A stretch of 64,000 nucleotides of DNA from the NCBI RefSeq assembly GCF_036409475.1, contig NZ_JAYRCK010000013.1, forward strand, positions 62,001-126,000. The letters run 5' to 3'. Both the position numbers and the translations under genes were made by a program. The notes under the pieces were generated by a model, which had not been told where the DNA came from, did not search any database, and saw only the letters and a program-made list of their open reading frames with translations. Source of the stretch: Scandinavium sp036409475. Lineage in GTDB: Bacteria; Pseudomonadota; Gammaproteobacteria; Enterobacterales; Enterobacteriaceae. Shown in pieces: positions 35,581-46,002 of this stretch. Position 1 is the first letter of the stretch, and the number at the start of each line of letters is the position of its first letter.

Positions 35581-37521
35581 TCAAACAGAGTATCTTCGCG
35601 AATATTTTTTTACGCTAGTGTCAAGTGGTTGTGACGAAGCAAAAAAATCGCCCTGCCCCCCTAACACACCACACTCTCTGAGCACTTGCCATTCACTTCG
35701 ACTACGCAGCCCGGTCGCAAAGACCTGCGTCGTAGTACCTTTACAGGCTTCGACAAGACTTTGCACCAACAATTGGTTCTCACTGCGTTTTTCGATGTTA
35801 CGCACCAGACCCGGATGAAGCTTGATGATTTCCACCGACAGTTCCTTGATCCAACTGGTGCTGACTAACGTCAAACCCGCCTGAATCACCACGACTCTCA
35901 CCCCCAATGCGTTAATTAAACGCATGATGGGCTGTAAACGGCTGATATGTTGACAGACATCCGCCTCTGCAAGTTCAAAAATAATCCGTTTTCGCTGCAA
36001 TTTTTCACATTGCATCAGCGTATCACGTAGCCAACGCTGGAATCGGGGGCGAATTAAGGATTCTACCGTGACCTGCAATGCCAGATTTTCTTCAGGCCAG
36101 AACAAAAGGAAAGGCAACAGGCGGGTGATCTGAAGACGGTCATATTCTTCCGCCAGCCCGAACTCAAGCACCATCGGCATGTATTCAGCGGCAATCACTT
36201 CTTCTTTACCATCATAAATGCGACACATCAATTCGCGGTGATGAACACGACCATCGTAATGGATGGCCGGTTTTTGATAGAAACGCGGGCCGCCGCGGCT
36301 GAGCATCTGTTCAATCAAGGTTCGCCAGCGAACGTTACCGCGTCCTTTTTCTGGCAAGGTGTCGTCATAAACAGCCCAGCTATTACTGCCCTGAAGCACG
36401 GCGTTACGCACCGCGGCATCGGCATGCCCCATCACCTGATCGGTGCTCTGTCCGCTTCGCCAGGCGCAGATGCCGATGTGCATCATGTCATCCTGATCGA
36501 GAATTTTTGTTGCAGGCAAGGCATCAAGCGACTTCAACAACCCGGAGGCAATGCTGTCAGCTTCTTTCAACGTGCGATGCGGGAGCAGCACGGCATAGTC
36601 GCTGCGATGGTAGCGAGCCAGCAGAGCGCCGGGATAGCGCATCATAAAAGTGGAAAGCATATTAATGAGGGTGAAGAAGTGTTCTTCTGCTGCACTTCTT
36701 CCAAAATGGTCTCTCACCAGATCGAATTCTGGCAGGCGGATTAGCATGACAATACCGTGAGCACCGACTTTCTCCTGATCGTCGAGAAGCGTGGCCAGCT
36801 GGTTATCAAAAAACATCCGATTGCTGAGGCCCGTTTTGGTGTCCTGCGCCGCGTAAGAACGAATTAAGGTATCGAGGCGCGTGCGCTGTTCACCGGCAAA
36901 CTGAATTTCGGAGAGCAATGCATCCAGTGCGCTGCTGGTTCGGGCTGGCCATTCATGCACGGTTCCGTACACCTGATTGCCGCGTTCACCATTGAGAATT
37001 CGCGTTGAACGCTGCTCCAGAAGCTCTTGCCCGGACAGCTGATTACGCAGCCAGCGCACTGAGAAGAAGATAATCAGCACCATAAAGCCAATGGCTATGG
37101 TCAGTGGCGCCGTCGTCAACAGCGAGTGAAAATAGTTCACCATCGGGTCGAGGTAGACCATATGAATGGTCATGCCTGGGTGTTTCACAGACTCAACGCT
37201 TAGCTCGCGATACTGATAATTGCTGCCCATCGGGCGATAGCTGCTTTTGCACGAATGGCTAAAAATCGTTTTGTCGTTGACGACGAAATCGATGCGCACA
37301 ATGTCCACAGACACCAGAATTTCATCCAGTTGGCTGTCGAGTTGGTTGAAAGGGGTATTGACCAGGCGGGAATCGACCACCGTCGCCACAGCGCGGGCGC
37401 GGTAATCCACTTTATACTGAATACCGTTATAGAAGCTCAGTGAGCAGCCTATCAGGGTGACAAAGATAGTCAGGCCCGTCAGCAGCGTCACAAAAGCTGA
37501 AAATTTCGTCGTTAATCGCAT
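35581..37521 (-). CDS. csrD: RNase E specificity factor CsrD
   Basis: 646-residue inner-membrane protein that targets the CsrB and CsrC RNAs for RNase E decay. It has two membrane helices near residues 10-30 and 135-160 and a HAMP-like linker. A degenerate GGDEF domain (HRSDY in place of GGDEF) and a degenerate EAL domain (ELM in place of EAL) follow, so neither cyclic-di-GMP activity is expected, as in the E. coli protein. The start at 37521 (MRLTTKFSAFVTLL) gives the exact family length. Confidence 0.95.
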   Translation of the reverse strand: MRLTTKFSAFVTLLTGLTIFVTLIGCSLSFYNGIQYKVDYRARAVATVVDSRLVNTPFNQLDSQLDEILVSVDIVRIDFVVNDKTIFSHSCKSSYRPMGSNYQYRELSVESVKHPGMTIHMVYLDPMVNYFHSLLTTAPLTIAIGFMVLIIFFSVRWLRNQLSGQELLEQRSTRILNGERGNQVYGTVHEWPARTSSALDALLSEIQFAGEQRTRLDTLIRSYAAQDTKTGLSNRMFFDNQLATLLDDQEKVGAHGIVMLIRLPEFDLVRDHFGRSAAEEHFFTLINMLSTFMMRYPGALLARYHRSDYAVLLPHRTLKEADSIASGLLKSLDALPATKILDQDDMMHIGICAWRSGQSTDQVMGHADAAVRNAVLQGSNSWAVYDDTLPEKGRGNVRWRTLIEQMLSRGGPRFYQKPAIHYDGRVHHRELMCRIYDGKEEVIAAEYMPMVLEFGLAEEYDRLQITRLLPFLLFWPEENLALQVTVESLIRPRFQRWLRDTLMQCEKLQRKRIIFELAEADVCQHISRLQPIMRLINALGVRVVVIQAGLTLVSTSWIKELSVEIIKLHPGLVRNIEKRSENQLLVQSLVEACKGTTTQVFATGLRSRSEWQVLRECGVLGGQGDFFASSQPLDTSVKKYSRRYSV

Positions 37522-37742
37522 CCCTGTATTAACTCCGTTGATGAAAAACAGCCCGGCTGAGCCGGACACCCGCTGTGACGGCCTACAATTAGTGAGCACT
37601 AACTAGCACATCAAAAGGACTCTGCATACTACCAGAGTGAGTGAAACTGGCAATTTATTGCGATAAGTCGGCATCGTGTTTCCGTTAGCGAGTATAGTCA
37701 TCAAAAAATTTTTTCCAATCATTCAGCAACCGAGGAAGGATT

Positions 37743-38717
37743 ATGCAGGCGTTAATCTTAGAACAGCACGACGGTAAAACCCTCGCATCGGTCCAGGATA
37801 TCGAAGAGAGCCAACTCCCGCAGGGCGAGGTTACCGTGGATATTCAGTGGTCCAGCCTGAACTTTAAAGATGCCCTCGCCATTACCGGAAAAGGGAAAAT
37901 CATTCGCAATTTTCCGATGATTCCCGGTATCGACTTTGCCGGTGTTGTTCACCACAGCGAAGATCCGCGCTTTCATGCAGGCCAACAGGTTCTGTTGACG
38001 GGCTGGGGCGTGGGTGAAAACCATTGGGGCGGTCTGGCGCAGCGTGCGCGTGTGAAAGGCGACTGGCTGGTGCCGCAGCCTGAAGGTATGCAGGCTCGCC
38101 AGGCGATGATTATCGGCACAGCAGGCTTCACCGCTATGCTGTGCGTGATGGCGCTGGAAGATGCAGGGATTAAGCCTGAAGATGGCGAGATTGTCGTCAC
38201 CGGCGCGAGCGGTGGTGTAGGGAGTACCGCTATTGCTCTGCTGCACAAGCTGGGTTATCAGGTTGTCGCCGTTTCCGGCCGTGAAAGTACTCACGATTAT
38301 CTGCGCACTCTGGGAGCTAGCCGTATTCTGGGCCGTGACGAATTCACTGAAACTCGCCCGCTGGAAAAACAACTTTGGGCAGGTGCAATCGACACAGTTG
38401 GCGACAAAGTGCTGGCGAAGGTTCTGGCGCAAATGAATTACGGCGGCTGCGTGGCGGCATGTGGGCTGGCGGGCGGCTTTGCGCTGCCAACGACCGTGAT
38501 GCCTTTTATTCTGCGTAACGTCCGTTTGCAGGGCGTGGACTCGGTCATGACACCAGCGGCACGCCGTGCTGAAGCCTGGAAGCGTCTGGTGGCAGATCTG
38601 CCTTCTTCCTTCTATAGCCAAAGCGCGACGGAAATCAGTCTGGCTCAGGCCCCGGAATATGCCGATAAAATCATGAACAACCAAATCCAGGGCCGCACCC
38701 TGGTAAAAGTGGCCTAA
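37743..38717 (+). CDS. acuI: Acrylyl-CoA reductase AcuI (YhdH)
   Basis: 324-residue zinc-independent MDR-family oxidoreductase that reduces acrylyl-CoA to propionyl-CoA with NADPH. The cofactor motif GASGGVGSTAIALLHKLGY is clear. A GAGGAAGG ribosome site precedes the ATG. It is divergent from csrD. The msrP hairpin begins 38 nt after its stop. Confidence 0.95.
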   Translation: MQALILEQHDGKTLASVQDIEESQLPQGEVTVDIQWSSLNFKDALAITGKGKIIRNFPMIPGIDFAGVVHHSEDPRFHAGQQVLLTGWGVGENHWGGLAQRARVKGDWLVPQPEGMQARQAMIIGTAGFTAMLCVMALEDAGIKPEDGEIVVTGASGGVGSTAIALLHKLGYQVVAVSGRESTHDYLRTLGASRILGRDEFTETRPLEKQLWAGAIDTVGDKVLAKVLAQMNYGGCVAACGLAGGFALPTTVMPFILRNVRLQGVDSVMTPAARRAEAWKRLVADLPSSFYSQSATEISLAQAPEYADKIMNNQIQGRTLVKVA

Positions 38718-38755
38718 TCTTCAAATTTTCGTGACATATTCGCGTTAATCAGCCG

Positions 38756-38789
38756 CCTCCATCATGCTTAGGAAAATGCATGATGGAGG
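38756..38789 (+). promoter_or_regulatory. Hairpin burying the msrP ribosome binding site
   Basis: Perfect 12-bp inverted repeat CCTCCATCATGC (38756-38767) and GCATGATGGAGG (38778-38789) with a 10-nt loop. The right arm ends in the GGAGG Shine-Dalgarno of msrP, 5 nt before its ATG. No T tract follows, so it is not a terminator. Folding in the mRNA would hide the ribosome site. Confidence 0.75.
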
Positions 38790-38794
38790 ATGCC

Positions 38795-39796
<1,002 letters not shown>

Positions 39797-40396
39797 GTGC
39801 GTTTAACAGCAAAACAGATAACGTGGCTGAAGGTCATTCTGCATCTCGCCGCCTTTTTACCCTTTGTCTGGCTGTTTTGGGCAGGGTCGCAGGGCTACTT
39901 TAGTGCCGACCCTGCCAAGGACATTCAACACTTTACAGGTAAGATGGCTCTGAAACTGCTACTGGCTACCTTGCTGGTCTCCCCATTGGCGCGCTACGCT
40001 AAACAACCCCTTTTGATTCGTACTCGTCGTCTGTTGGGCGTATGGTGTTTTGCCTGGGCGACGCTGCATCTCACCAGCTACGCCTTGCTGGAACTGGGGA
40101 TTAACAATCTGGGCTTGCTCTGGCAGGAAGTGGTGAACCGCCCTTATCTGACGTTAGGGTTGATAAGCTGGGTCATTTTGCTGGCATTGGCCGTCACCTC
40201 TTTCCAGTATGCGCAGCGAAAACTGGGTCCACGCTGGCAGACGTTGCACAACTTCGTCTATCTGGTGGCGATCCTCGCCCCGATTCATTATCTGTGGTCG
40301 GTGAAGATCCTGTCGCCCCAACCAATTCTGTACGCCATGGCCGCTTTTGTGCTTTTAGCGTGCCGATATAAGAAGTTTCGCATGTGGTGGCGTTAA
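39797..40396 (+). CDS. msrQ: Heme-binding membrane subunit MsrQ
   Basis: 199-residue inner-membrane protein (formerly YedZ) with about six helices, conserved histidines (for example in WATLHLTSY, LHNFVYL and APIHYLW) that bind heme, and a flavin site. It carries electrons from the quinone pool or flavin reductase to MsrP. The start codon is GTG, immediately after the msrP TGA stop with no gap, which implies tight translational coupling. Confidence 0.95.
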   Translation: MRLTAKQITWLKVILHLAAFLPFVWLFWAGSQGYFSADPAKDIQHFTGKMALKLLLATLLVSPLARYAKQPLLIRTRRLLGVWCFAWATLHLTSYALLELGINNLGLLWQEVVNRPYLTLGLISWVILLALAVTSFQYAQRKLGPRWQTLHNFVYLVAILAPIHYLWSVKILSPQPILYAMAAFVLLACRYKKFRMWWR

Positions 40397-40631
40397 TTCA
40401 CGATTATGTGCTGTTTCCTGCAGTTCTCCCGCACTACGCCTGACTTTTTCGTGGCTGAGGTTGATTATCTTCCCTGATAAGACCAGTATTTAGCTGCCAA
40501 ATGCTACGAAATCGTTATAATGTGCGACTTTGGTTTTCCTGACGGGGGTTTTTGGCCTCTGAAAAGGTGACAAGCGCGCATCGAAGGTATATTTTGTTTT
40601 TTACCGGAGAATTGCAGGAGATAGCAGCACA

Positions 40632-41084
40632 ATGGCCGACAAGTTACGCATTTTGCTTTTAAACGGACCGAACCTGAATATGCTCGGCACCCGTGAGCCT
40701 GAGAAGTATGGCACCCTGACGTTAGCGGAAATGGTTAACCGACTGACCGCAGAGGCCGACGCTCTGAATGTGTCGCTGGACCATCTGCAATCTAACGCGG
40801 AGTTCGCGATCATCGACCGTATTCATCAGGCTAAAGACAAGATTGACTATATCCTGATCAATCCGGCCGCTTTCACGCACACCAGCGTGGCGATTCGCGA
40901 TGCGCTGTTGGCGGTCAGTATCCCGTTTATCGAGATTCATCTGAGCAACGTGCACGCTCGCGAGCCGTTCCGCCATCACTCATATCTCTCTGATATCGCT
41001 GCCGGCGTCATCTGCGGATTAGGCGCTGACGGCTATTCATACGCTTTACAGACGGCGGTAAAACGCCTGTCACAATCACACTAA
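40632..41084 (+). CDS. aroQ: 3-Dehydroquinate dehydratase, type II
   Basis: 150-residue type II dehydroquinase of the shikimate pathway. The active-site loop NGPNLNMLGTREPEKYG carries the catalytic arginine and tyrosine. IEIHLSNVHAREPFRHHSYLS holds the catalytic histidine. It lies 22 nt before accB, and transcripts of accBC may begin upstream of or within it. The 235 bp before it should contain the promoter. Confidence 0.96.
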   Translation: MADKLRILLLNGPNLNMLGTREPEKYGTLTLAEMVNRLTAEADALNVSLDHLQSNAEFAIIDRIHQAKDKIDYILINPAAFTHTSVAIRDALLAVSIPFIEIHLSNVHAREPFRHHSYLSDIAAGVICGLGADGYSYALQTAVKRLSQSH

Positions 41085-41106
41085 ACAAAGAGTACGGAAC
41101 CCACTC

Positions 41107-41571
41107 ATGGATATTCGTAAGATTAAAAAACTGATCGAGCTGGTTGAAGAATCAGGCATCTCCGAACTGGAAATTTCTGAAGGCGAAGAGTCTGTACGCA
41201 TCAGCCGTGCAGCGCCAGCAGGCAGCTACCCGGTTATGCAACAGGCTTACGCTGCGCCAATGATGCAGCAGCAAGCTGCACCGGCTGTCGCCGCACCAGC
41301 AGCAGCTGAAGCGCCAGCGGCAAAAGCTGAAATCAGTGGTCACATCGTACGCTCCCCGATGGTAGGTACCTTCTATCGCACCCCTAGCCCGGACGCGAAA
41401 GCCTTCATCGAAGTGGGTCAGAAGGTGAACGTGGGTGATACCCTGTGCATCGTTGAAGCCATGAAAATGATGAACCAGATCGAAGCCGACAAAGCGGGCA
41501 CCGTGAAGGCTATCCTGGTCGAAAGTGGTCAACCGGTAGAATTTGACGAGCCGCTGGTCGTCATCGAGTAA
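41107..41571 (+). CDS. accB: Biotin carboxyl carrier protein of acetyl-CoA carboxylase
   Basis: 154-residue biotin carrier for fatty acid synthesis. It has an N-terminal segment (regulatory in E. coli), an Ala/Pro/Gln-rich linker (residues 35-75) and a biotinyl domain with EAMKMMN, in which Lys120 carries biotin. The linker is two residues shorter than in E. coli. accC follows after 10 nt. Confidence 0.97.
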   Translation: MDIRKIKKLIELVEESGISELEISEGEESVRISRAAPAGSYPVMQQAYAAPMMQQQAAPAVAAPAAAEAPAAKAEISGHIVRSPMVGTFYRTPSPDAKAFIEVGQKVNVGDTLCIVEAMKMMNQIEADKAGTVKAILVESGQPVEFDEPLVVIE

Positions 41572-41581
41572 CGAGGCGAAC

Positions 41582-42931
41582 ATGCTGGATAAAATTGTCA
41601 TCGCTAACCGTGGCGAGATTGCACTGCGTATTCTTCGTGCCTGTAAAGAGCTGGGCATCAAGACTGTGGCTGTGCACTCCACTGCGGATCGCGATTTAAA
41701 ACACGTATTGCTGGCGGATGAGACGGTCTGTATCGGCCCGGCTCCTTCCGTAAAAAGCTATCTGAATATCCCGGCTATCATCAGCGCCGCTGAAATCACT
41801 GGCGCGGTGGCAATCCATCCGGGTTACGGCTTCCTGTCTGAGAACGCTAACTTTGCTGAGCAGGTTGAGCGCTCCGGCTTTATCTTCATCGGCCCGAAAG
41901 CTGACACCATCCGCCTGATGGGCGACAAAGTGTCTGCTATCACCGCAATGAAGAAAGCGGGCGTCCCAACCGTACCAGGTTCTGACGGCCCGCTGGGCGA
42001 TGATATGGATGCTAACCGTGCTCATGCTAAACGCATTGGCTACCCGGTTATCATCAAAGCGTCTGGCGGCGGCGGCGGTCGTGGTATGCGCGTGGTGCGC
42101 AGCGACGCTGAACTGGCTCAATCCATCTCCATGACCAAAGCTGAAGCGAAAGCCGCGTTCAGCAATGACATGGTGTACATGGAAAAATACCTGGAAAATC
42201 CTCGTCACATCGAGATCCAGGTGCTGGCAGACGGCCAGGGTAACGCTATCTATCTGGCTGAACGTGACTGCTCCATGCAGCGCCGTCACCAGAAAGTGGT
42301 CGAAGAAGCACCAGCACCGGGCATTACCCCGGAACTGCGTCGCTACATCGGCGAGCGTTGCTCTAAAGCCTGTGTGGATATCGGCTATCGTGGTGCGGGT
42401 ACCTTCGAGTTCCTGTTTGAAAACGGCGAGTTCTATTTCATCGAAATGAACACCCGTATTCAGGTAGAGCACCCGGTAACCGAAATGATCACCGGTGTTG
42501 ACCTGATCAAAGAACAGCTGCGCATTGCTGCAGGCCAGCCGCTGTCTATCAAGCAAGAAGAAGTTCAGGTTCGTGGCCATGCGGTAGAATGCCGTATTAA
42601 CGCCGAAGATCCGAACACCTTCCTGCCGAGCCCGGGTAAAATCACCCGTTTCCACGCGCCAGGCGGTTTCGGTGTGCGTTGGGAATCTCATATCTACGCT
42701 GGCTACACTGTGCCACCGTACTATGACTCAATGATCGGCAAGCTGATTTGCTACGGGGAAACCCGTGACGTGGCGATTTCTCGTATGAAGAACGCCCTGC
42801 AGGAGCTGATCATCGACGGCATTAAAACCAACGTTGATCTGCAAATGCGCATTATGAGCGATGAAAACTTCCAGCATGGTGGGACCAACATCCACTATCT
42901 GGAGAAAAAACTCGGTATGTACGAGAAGTAA
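41582..42931 (+). CDS. accC: Biotin carboxylase
   Basis: 449-residue ATP-grasp enzyme that carboxylates biotin on AccB. The glycine-rich ATP lid is SGGGGGRGMR, and the metal and catalytic region includes FIEMNTRIQVEHPVTE. The start is ATG 41582 (MLDKIVIANRGEIA), preceded by a GAGGCGAAC ribosome site. Last gene of accBC before a strong hairpin. Confidence 0.98.
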   Translation: MLDKIVIANRGEIALRILRACKELGIKTVAVHSTADRDLKHVLLADETVCIGPAPSVKSYLNIPAIISAAEITGAVAIHPGYGFLSENANFAEQVERSGFIFIGPKADTIRLMGDKVSAITAMKKAGVPTVPGSDGPLGDDMDANRAHAKRIGYPVIIKASGGGGGRGMRVVRSDAELAQSISMTKAEAKAAFSNDMVYMEKYLENPRHIEIQVLADGQGNAIYLAERDCSMQRRHQKVVEEAPAPGITPELRRYIGERCSKACVDIGYRGAGTFEFLFENGEFYFIEMNTRIQVEHPVTEMITGVDLIKEQLRIAAGQPLSIKQEEVQVRGHAVECRINAEDPNTFLPSPGKITRFHAPGGFGVRWESHIYAGYTVPPYYDSMIGKLICYGETRDVAISRMKNALQELIIDGIKTNVDLQMRIMSDENFQHGGTNIHYLEKKLGMYEK

Positions 42932-42943
42932 TTCTGCGCTCTC

Positions 42944-42980
42944 ATGCCGGGCTTTCTGTCGAAAGCCCGGCATTTTCATT
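42944..42980 (+). terminator. Terminator of accBC
   Basis: Perfect 13-bp stem ATGCCGGGCTTTC/GAAAGCCCGGCAT (42944-42956, 42961-42973), loop TGTC, followed by TTTTCATTT. It separates accC from the convergent sugar cluster, whose last stop codon begins at 42980. Confidence 0.93.
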
Positions 42981-44032
42981 TAAGCCTGGCCGTAGCTGGC
43001 TATCTCTTTTCTCAGCGCAGAGATCTCCTCCGCCCCTTCGACAATCCCCCACTCCAGAGAGTACTGCACCGTTTCACCCGGCTCGATGAACGGCAGGCGG
43101 CCTGCGGCCCGCTCTTTATCCCGGCCATCGGGGAAGCTATTGCTCAACTCCAGCCCCATCACATATTCACCTGACCCCAGATTTTTCCACTGAATGAAAT
43201 TCGGTAACTGGCGGGTATCAAACTTCTCATAGATCCCCCAGCCTGCCTGAGGGTTGAGCAAAGCCACCTTACTCATGCCCTGTGCGTCAGCGTTGAGGGT
43301 TAAATAGTAGACCTGTTCGGCAAACCCAGGCTCCGGCTCGGTGATGCTGAGAGGGTCAGCCAGACCTTCCGCCGCACGGGCCGTCCGCGGTGTGATGCTG
43401 TTCGCTGACAGCACAATCTCTGCATCCGGGGACAACAGCGGCCAGCCATAGTTGAAGTGATAGAGGATTTGCAGCGGCTGGCGGGTGAATCCATGATTCG
43501 TGACTTTGTCTTCTATATGCAGGCGATTCTCACCATAGGCGCAGCGGAGGGTTCTCTCGAGCGTCAGGTTTTCGCCAAACAGCCGCGCTTCCCGCACTTT
43601 CCCGTTAATCACAAATTCAATGCCTGATTCAGTGCGTTCTGTACGATAGCCCACTTCCTCCGCTGGCGTTGCGGCCAGTCTTCCGTGCAGGCCAAGCGAT
43701 TCCCCCTCGTCTTCACAGGGCGTCCCCAGATAACTCAACCCGCAGGTGGTCAGCAGGGCGGCATAGAAACTGCGCAAAAAGCCATTTCCCTGCGGTTCAA
43801 AGAACGCCGGGGCCACCATACCGGCGGGGGTAATGAAGGAGATAGCCGTGTCTTTGTAACTCGCCCAGGCAATATCCAGGGCACGATCTTTCACCACGGT
43901 AAAAGCTAGCCCCGCCCCGGTTCGGACATCAAAGGCTTCAGTCCCTTTTGCTCTGCCGCTGCGAAGCTCATAGTGTTTGATGCCAGCTACCTGAGAGAGA
44001 TCGCCGATCCACGGCCAGAGGTTTTTATTCAT
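42980..44032 (-). CDS. DUF4432 aldose-epimerase-like protein of the sugar cluster
   Basis: 350-residue protein of the DUF4432 group within the galactose-mutarotase-like fold. Typical blocks are FDVRTGAGLAFTVVKDRALDIAWASYK, FFEPQGNGFLRSFYAALLTTCGL and ESLGLHGRLAATPAEEVGY. Members are usually found with sugar kinases and transporters and probably interconvert anomers of the imported sugar; the exact reaction is unproven. Its ATG overlaps the TGA of the upstream kinase, so translation is coupled. Last gene of a six-gene minus-strand operon. Confidence 0.85.
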   Translation of the reverse strand: MNKNLWPWIGDLSQVAGIKHYELRSGRAKGTEAFDVRTGAGLAFTVVKDRALDIAWASYKDTAISFITPAGMVAPAFFEPQGNGFLRSFYAALLTTCGLSYLGTPCEDEGESLGLHGRLAATPAEEVGYRTERTESGIEFVINGKVREARLFGENLTLERTLRCAYGENRLHIEDKVTNHGFTRQPLQILYHFNYGWPLLSPDAEIVLSANSITPRTARAAEGLADPLSITEPEPGFAEQVYYLTLNADAQGMSKVALLNPQAGWGIYEKFDTRQLPNFIQWKNLGSGEYVMGLELSNSFPDGRDKERAAGRLPFIEPGETVQYSLEWGIVEGAEEISALRKEIASYGQA

Positions 44033-44991
44033 TGCAGAGGCTCCAGGCTTGCGGCGTCGTGATGATGGATAAACGCTTCAATTTCTTTCAGCTGTGAAGT
44101 GCCTTCCATCGGCCCTCTTTTGGTCACGGCCATCGCACCACAGGCATTGGCGTACTTCAGCGCCTGATAAGCCTCAAACCCCAGTTGCCGACAGGCAATA
44201 TACGCGCCACCAAAGCAATCCCCGGCCCCAGTCGGATCCACTTCTTCCACGGGATAACTTGCGACATGAAAGCGATCGGTGGCGGAATAATAACTGGCGC
44301 CCTGATTGCCGCGCTTCACGATAACCTCTTTGATCCCCTCTTCAAGGAAACCGGCGATGGCGCGTTCGGTCGTTGAGTGTGGTGAAAGCAAAAGCACTTC
44401 CCCTTCGCTGGGCATATAGATATCTGTCAGCTCAAGAACGAAGTGTAATGCGTCGCGCATTTCCGGAATATCGAGCATTTCTTTCCGGATATTCGGGTCG
44501 AAAGAAATAACTCCGCCGTTTTCTTTTACCAGAGTCACTGCTTTTTTTACCGCATCGACCATGTGAAACGAAAAGAGTGATGACCCCATAATATGAAAAT
44601 GCGTGCAGTCCCTGAGAAGACGTTCGTCTACATGCTGTGAGGACAATTTCCCACAGGCGGCATTTTTAATATTAAAAATAAAATCGCGATCGCCAGAACT
44701 GTGGTAGGTCACAAAGGCGCTGCCGGTGGCTTCCAGCGGCAGCACTGAGATGCCGCGAATATCAACGCCATCTTCAGCCAGCCGATGAAGGTTAATGTCA
44801 CCAAAACCATCGTTGCCTACACAGCTGATGATGCCGCACGGAACCCCAAGGCGTGTAACCTGATCGATAAAAATCGCGGGAGCGCCGCTGGGATAAGGCC
44901 CATTCCATAATCCGGGCTGATCGAAAGGCTGGCCAATTTTGCTGGCCATTATTTCCACCAGAATCTCGCCGATCGTGAAAACCTTGCTCAT
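44029..44991 (-). CDS. PfkB-family sugar kinase, TagK-like (kinase 1)
   Basis: 320-residue ribokinase/PfkB-family kinase. The substrate-binding N-terminus has TIGEILVEIM and GPYPSGAPAIF, and the signature VDPTGAGDCFGG has the catalytic Asp at residue 258. From memory it resembles tagatose kinases (TagK) of enterobacteria. A clear paralogue lies at the other end of the cluster (50503-51462). Sharing the operon with a GatY-like bisphosphate aldolase suggests it phosphorylates a ketohexose or its monophosphate. The precise substrate and the position phosphorylated are inference. Confidence 0.87.
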   Translation of the reverse strand: MSKVFTIGEILVEIMASKIGQPFDQPGLWNGPYPSGAPAIFIDQVTRLGVPCGIISCVGNDGFGDINLHRLAEDGVDIRGISVLPLEATGSAFVTYHSSGDRDFIFNIKNAACGKLSSQHVDERLLRDCTHFHIMGSSLFSFHMVDAVKKAVTLVKENGGVISFDPNIRKEMLDIPEMRDALHFVLELTDIYMPSEGEVLLLSPHSTTERAIAGFLEEGIKEVIVKRGNQGASYYSATDRFHVASYPVEEVDPTGAGDCFGGAYIACRQLGFEAYQALKYANACGAMAVTKRGPMEGTSQLKEIEAFIHHHDAASLEPLQ

Positions 44992-45012
44992 AAGATAAAT
45001 TCCTTGTAAGGG

Positions 45013-46002
45013 TTAGCTACGTTTTCTTTTATTTCTGACATCAACATAAACGGCAACCAGAATGACCAGGCCCTTTACCACCATTTGGTAGAAGTAAGGG
45101 ACATTCATTAAATTCATGCCATTATTGATAACGCCGATAGTTAAGGCCCCAATCATGGTACCGACCACCGTGCCATAGCCGCCATTCAGGCTGGTGCCAC
45201 CCAAAACGGCAGCAGCAATCGCATCCAGTTCATAACTTAATGCCGCATTGGGTTGCCCAGAATAGAGGCGCGAGGCGAGGATCATGCCGCTGATACCGGC
45301 CAGTACTGCGGTTATCATGAACACTTTTATTTTCAGGCGAACAACGTTAATCCCGGAATAAACGGCCGCCTCTTTGTTCCCTCCGGTGATATAAATTTTG
45401 CGACCAAAGGCCGTTTTGGTTAGGACAAAATGATTCACCAGCAGTAAAACCAGCAAAATCCAGATCGGCACGGGGATGTAGAGAAATTCACCGTTGCCAA
45501 GCGCTAAAAAAGCGTCATCCTTGATCATCACCGGCGTGCCGTCAGTCACAATGTAAGCAATGCCTCTGAAGATCCCCATGGTGGCAACAGTCACAATAAA
45601 AGAAGGAATACCGGCCACCGCCGTCAATCCCCCGTTGACCACCCCCAACACCAATGCCGCCATGACGGATAAGGGCACCAGTAATATAAAAGGGATCCCC
45701 CACGAAGCGCCGAGTGCGGCAAACGTGCCAACCAAAGCAATGGTCGACCCGACGGACAAATCAATATCACCGAGCAATAACACATAGGTCATGCCATAGG
45801 CGGTAATCGCAATGATGGAAACCTGAAGAATGATGTTGATGATATTATTGGCGGTGAAAAAACTGTCATTCATTACGCTAAAAAGAATAAACAGCACCAG
45901 CATCCCGCTGAGGATCCCGCCGTATTGTTTAAGCACTCTTTTAAATCCACCCGCAGAAGCTGGGCCAGTGCTTTTGGGTAGAGGCAGGGTTTTGTCAGTC
46001 AT
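45013..46002 (-). CDS. Sugar ABC transporter permease (RbsC type)
   Basis: 329-residue inner-membrane permease of the ribose/xylose/galactose class with about ten hydrophobic segments. The family motif GDIDLSVGSTIALVGTFAALGAS is present, as is the later ATVGTMIGALTIGVINNGMNL region (here GTVVGTMIGAL). It starts just before the stop of the upstream ATPase gene ends, so the two are coupled. It forms the channel of the cluster's importer. Confidence 0.93.
   Translation of the reverse strand: MTDKTLPLPKSTGPASAGGFKRVLKQYGGILSGMLVLFILFSVMNDSFFTANNIINIILQVSIIAITAYGMTYVLLLGDIDLSVGSTIALVGTFAALGASWGIPFILLVPLSVMAALVLGVVNGGLTAVAGIPSFIVTVATMGIFRGIAYIVTDGTPVMIKDDAFLALGNGEFLYIPVPIWILLVLLLVNHFVLTKTAFGRKIYITGGNKEAAVYSGINVVRLKIKVFMITAVLAGISGMILASRLYSGQPNAALSYELDAIAAAVLGGTSLNGGYGTVVGTMIGALTIGVINNGMNLMNVPYFYQMVVKGLVILVAVYVDVRNKRKRS

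Noticed and set aside
36580..36620. CsrD as an active diguanylate cyclase/phosphodiesterase
   Set aside because: The GGDEF position reads HRSDY and the EAL position reads ELM, so both active sites are degenerate, as in the known RNA-decay factor.
41696..42691. Antisense open frame (331 codons) opposite accC, with similar frames opposite acuI, mdh and yhdP
   Set aside because: Reverse-strand shadows of strongly biased codon use in conserved genes; no recognisable protein features.
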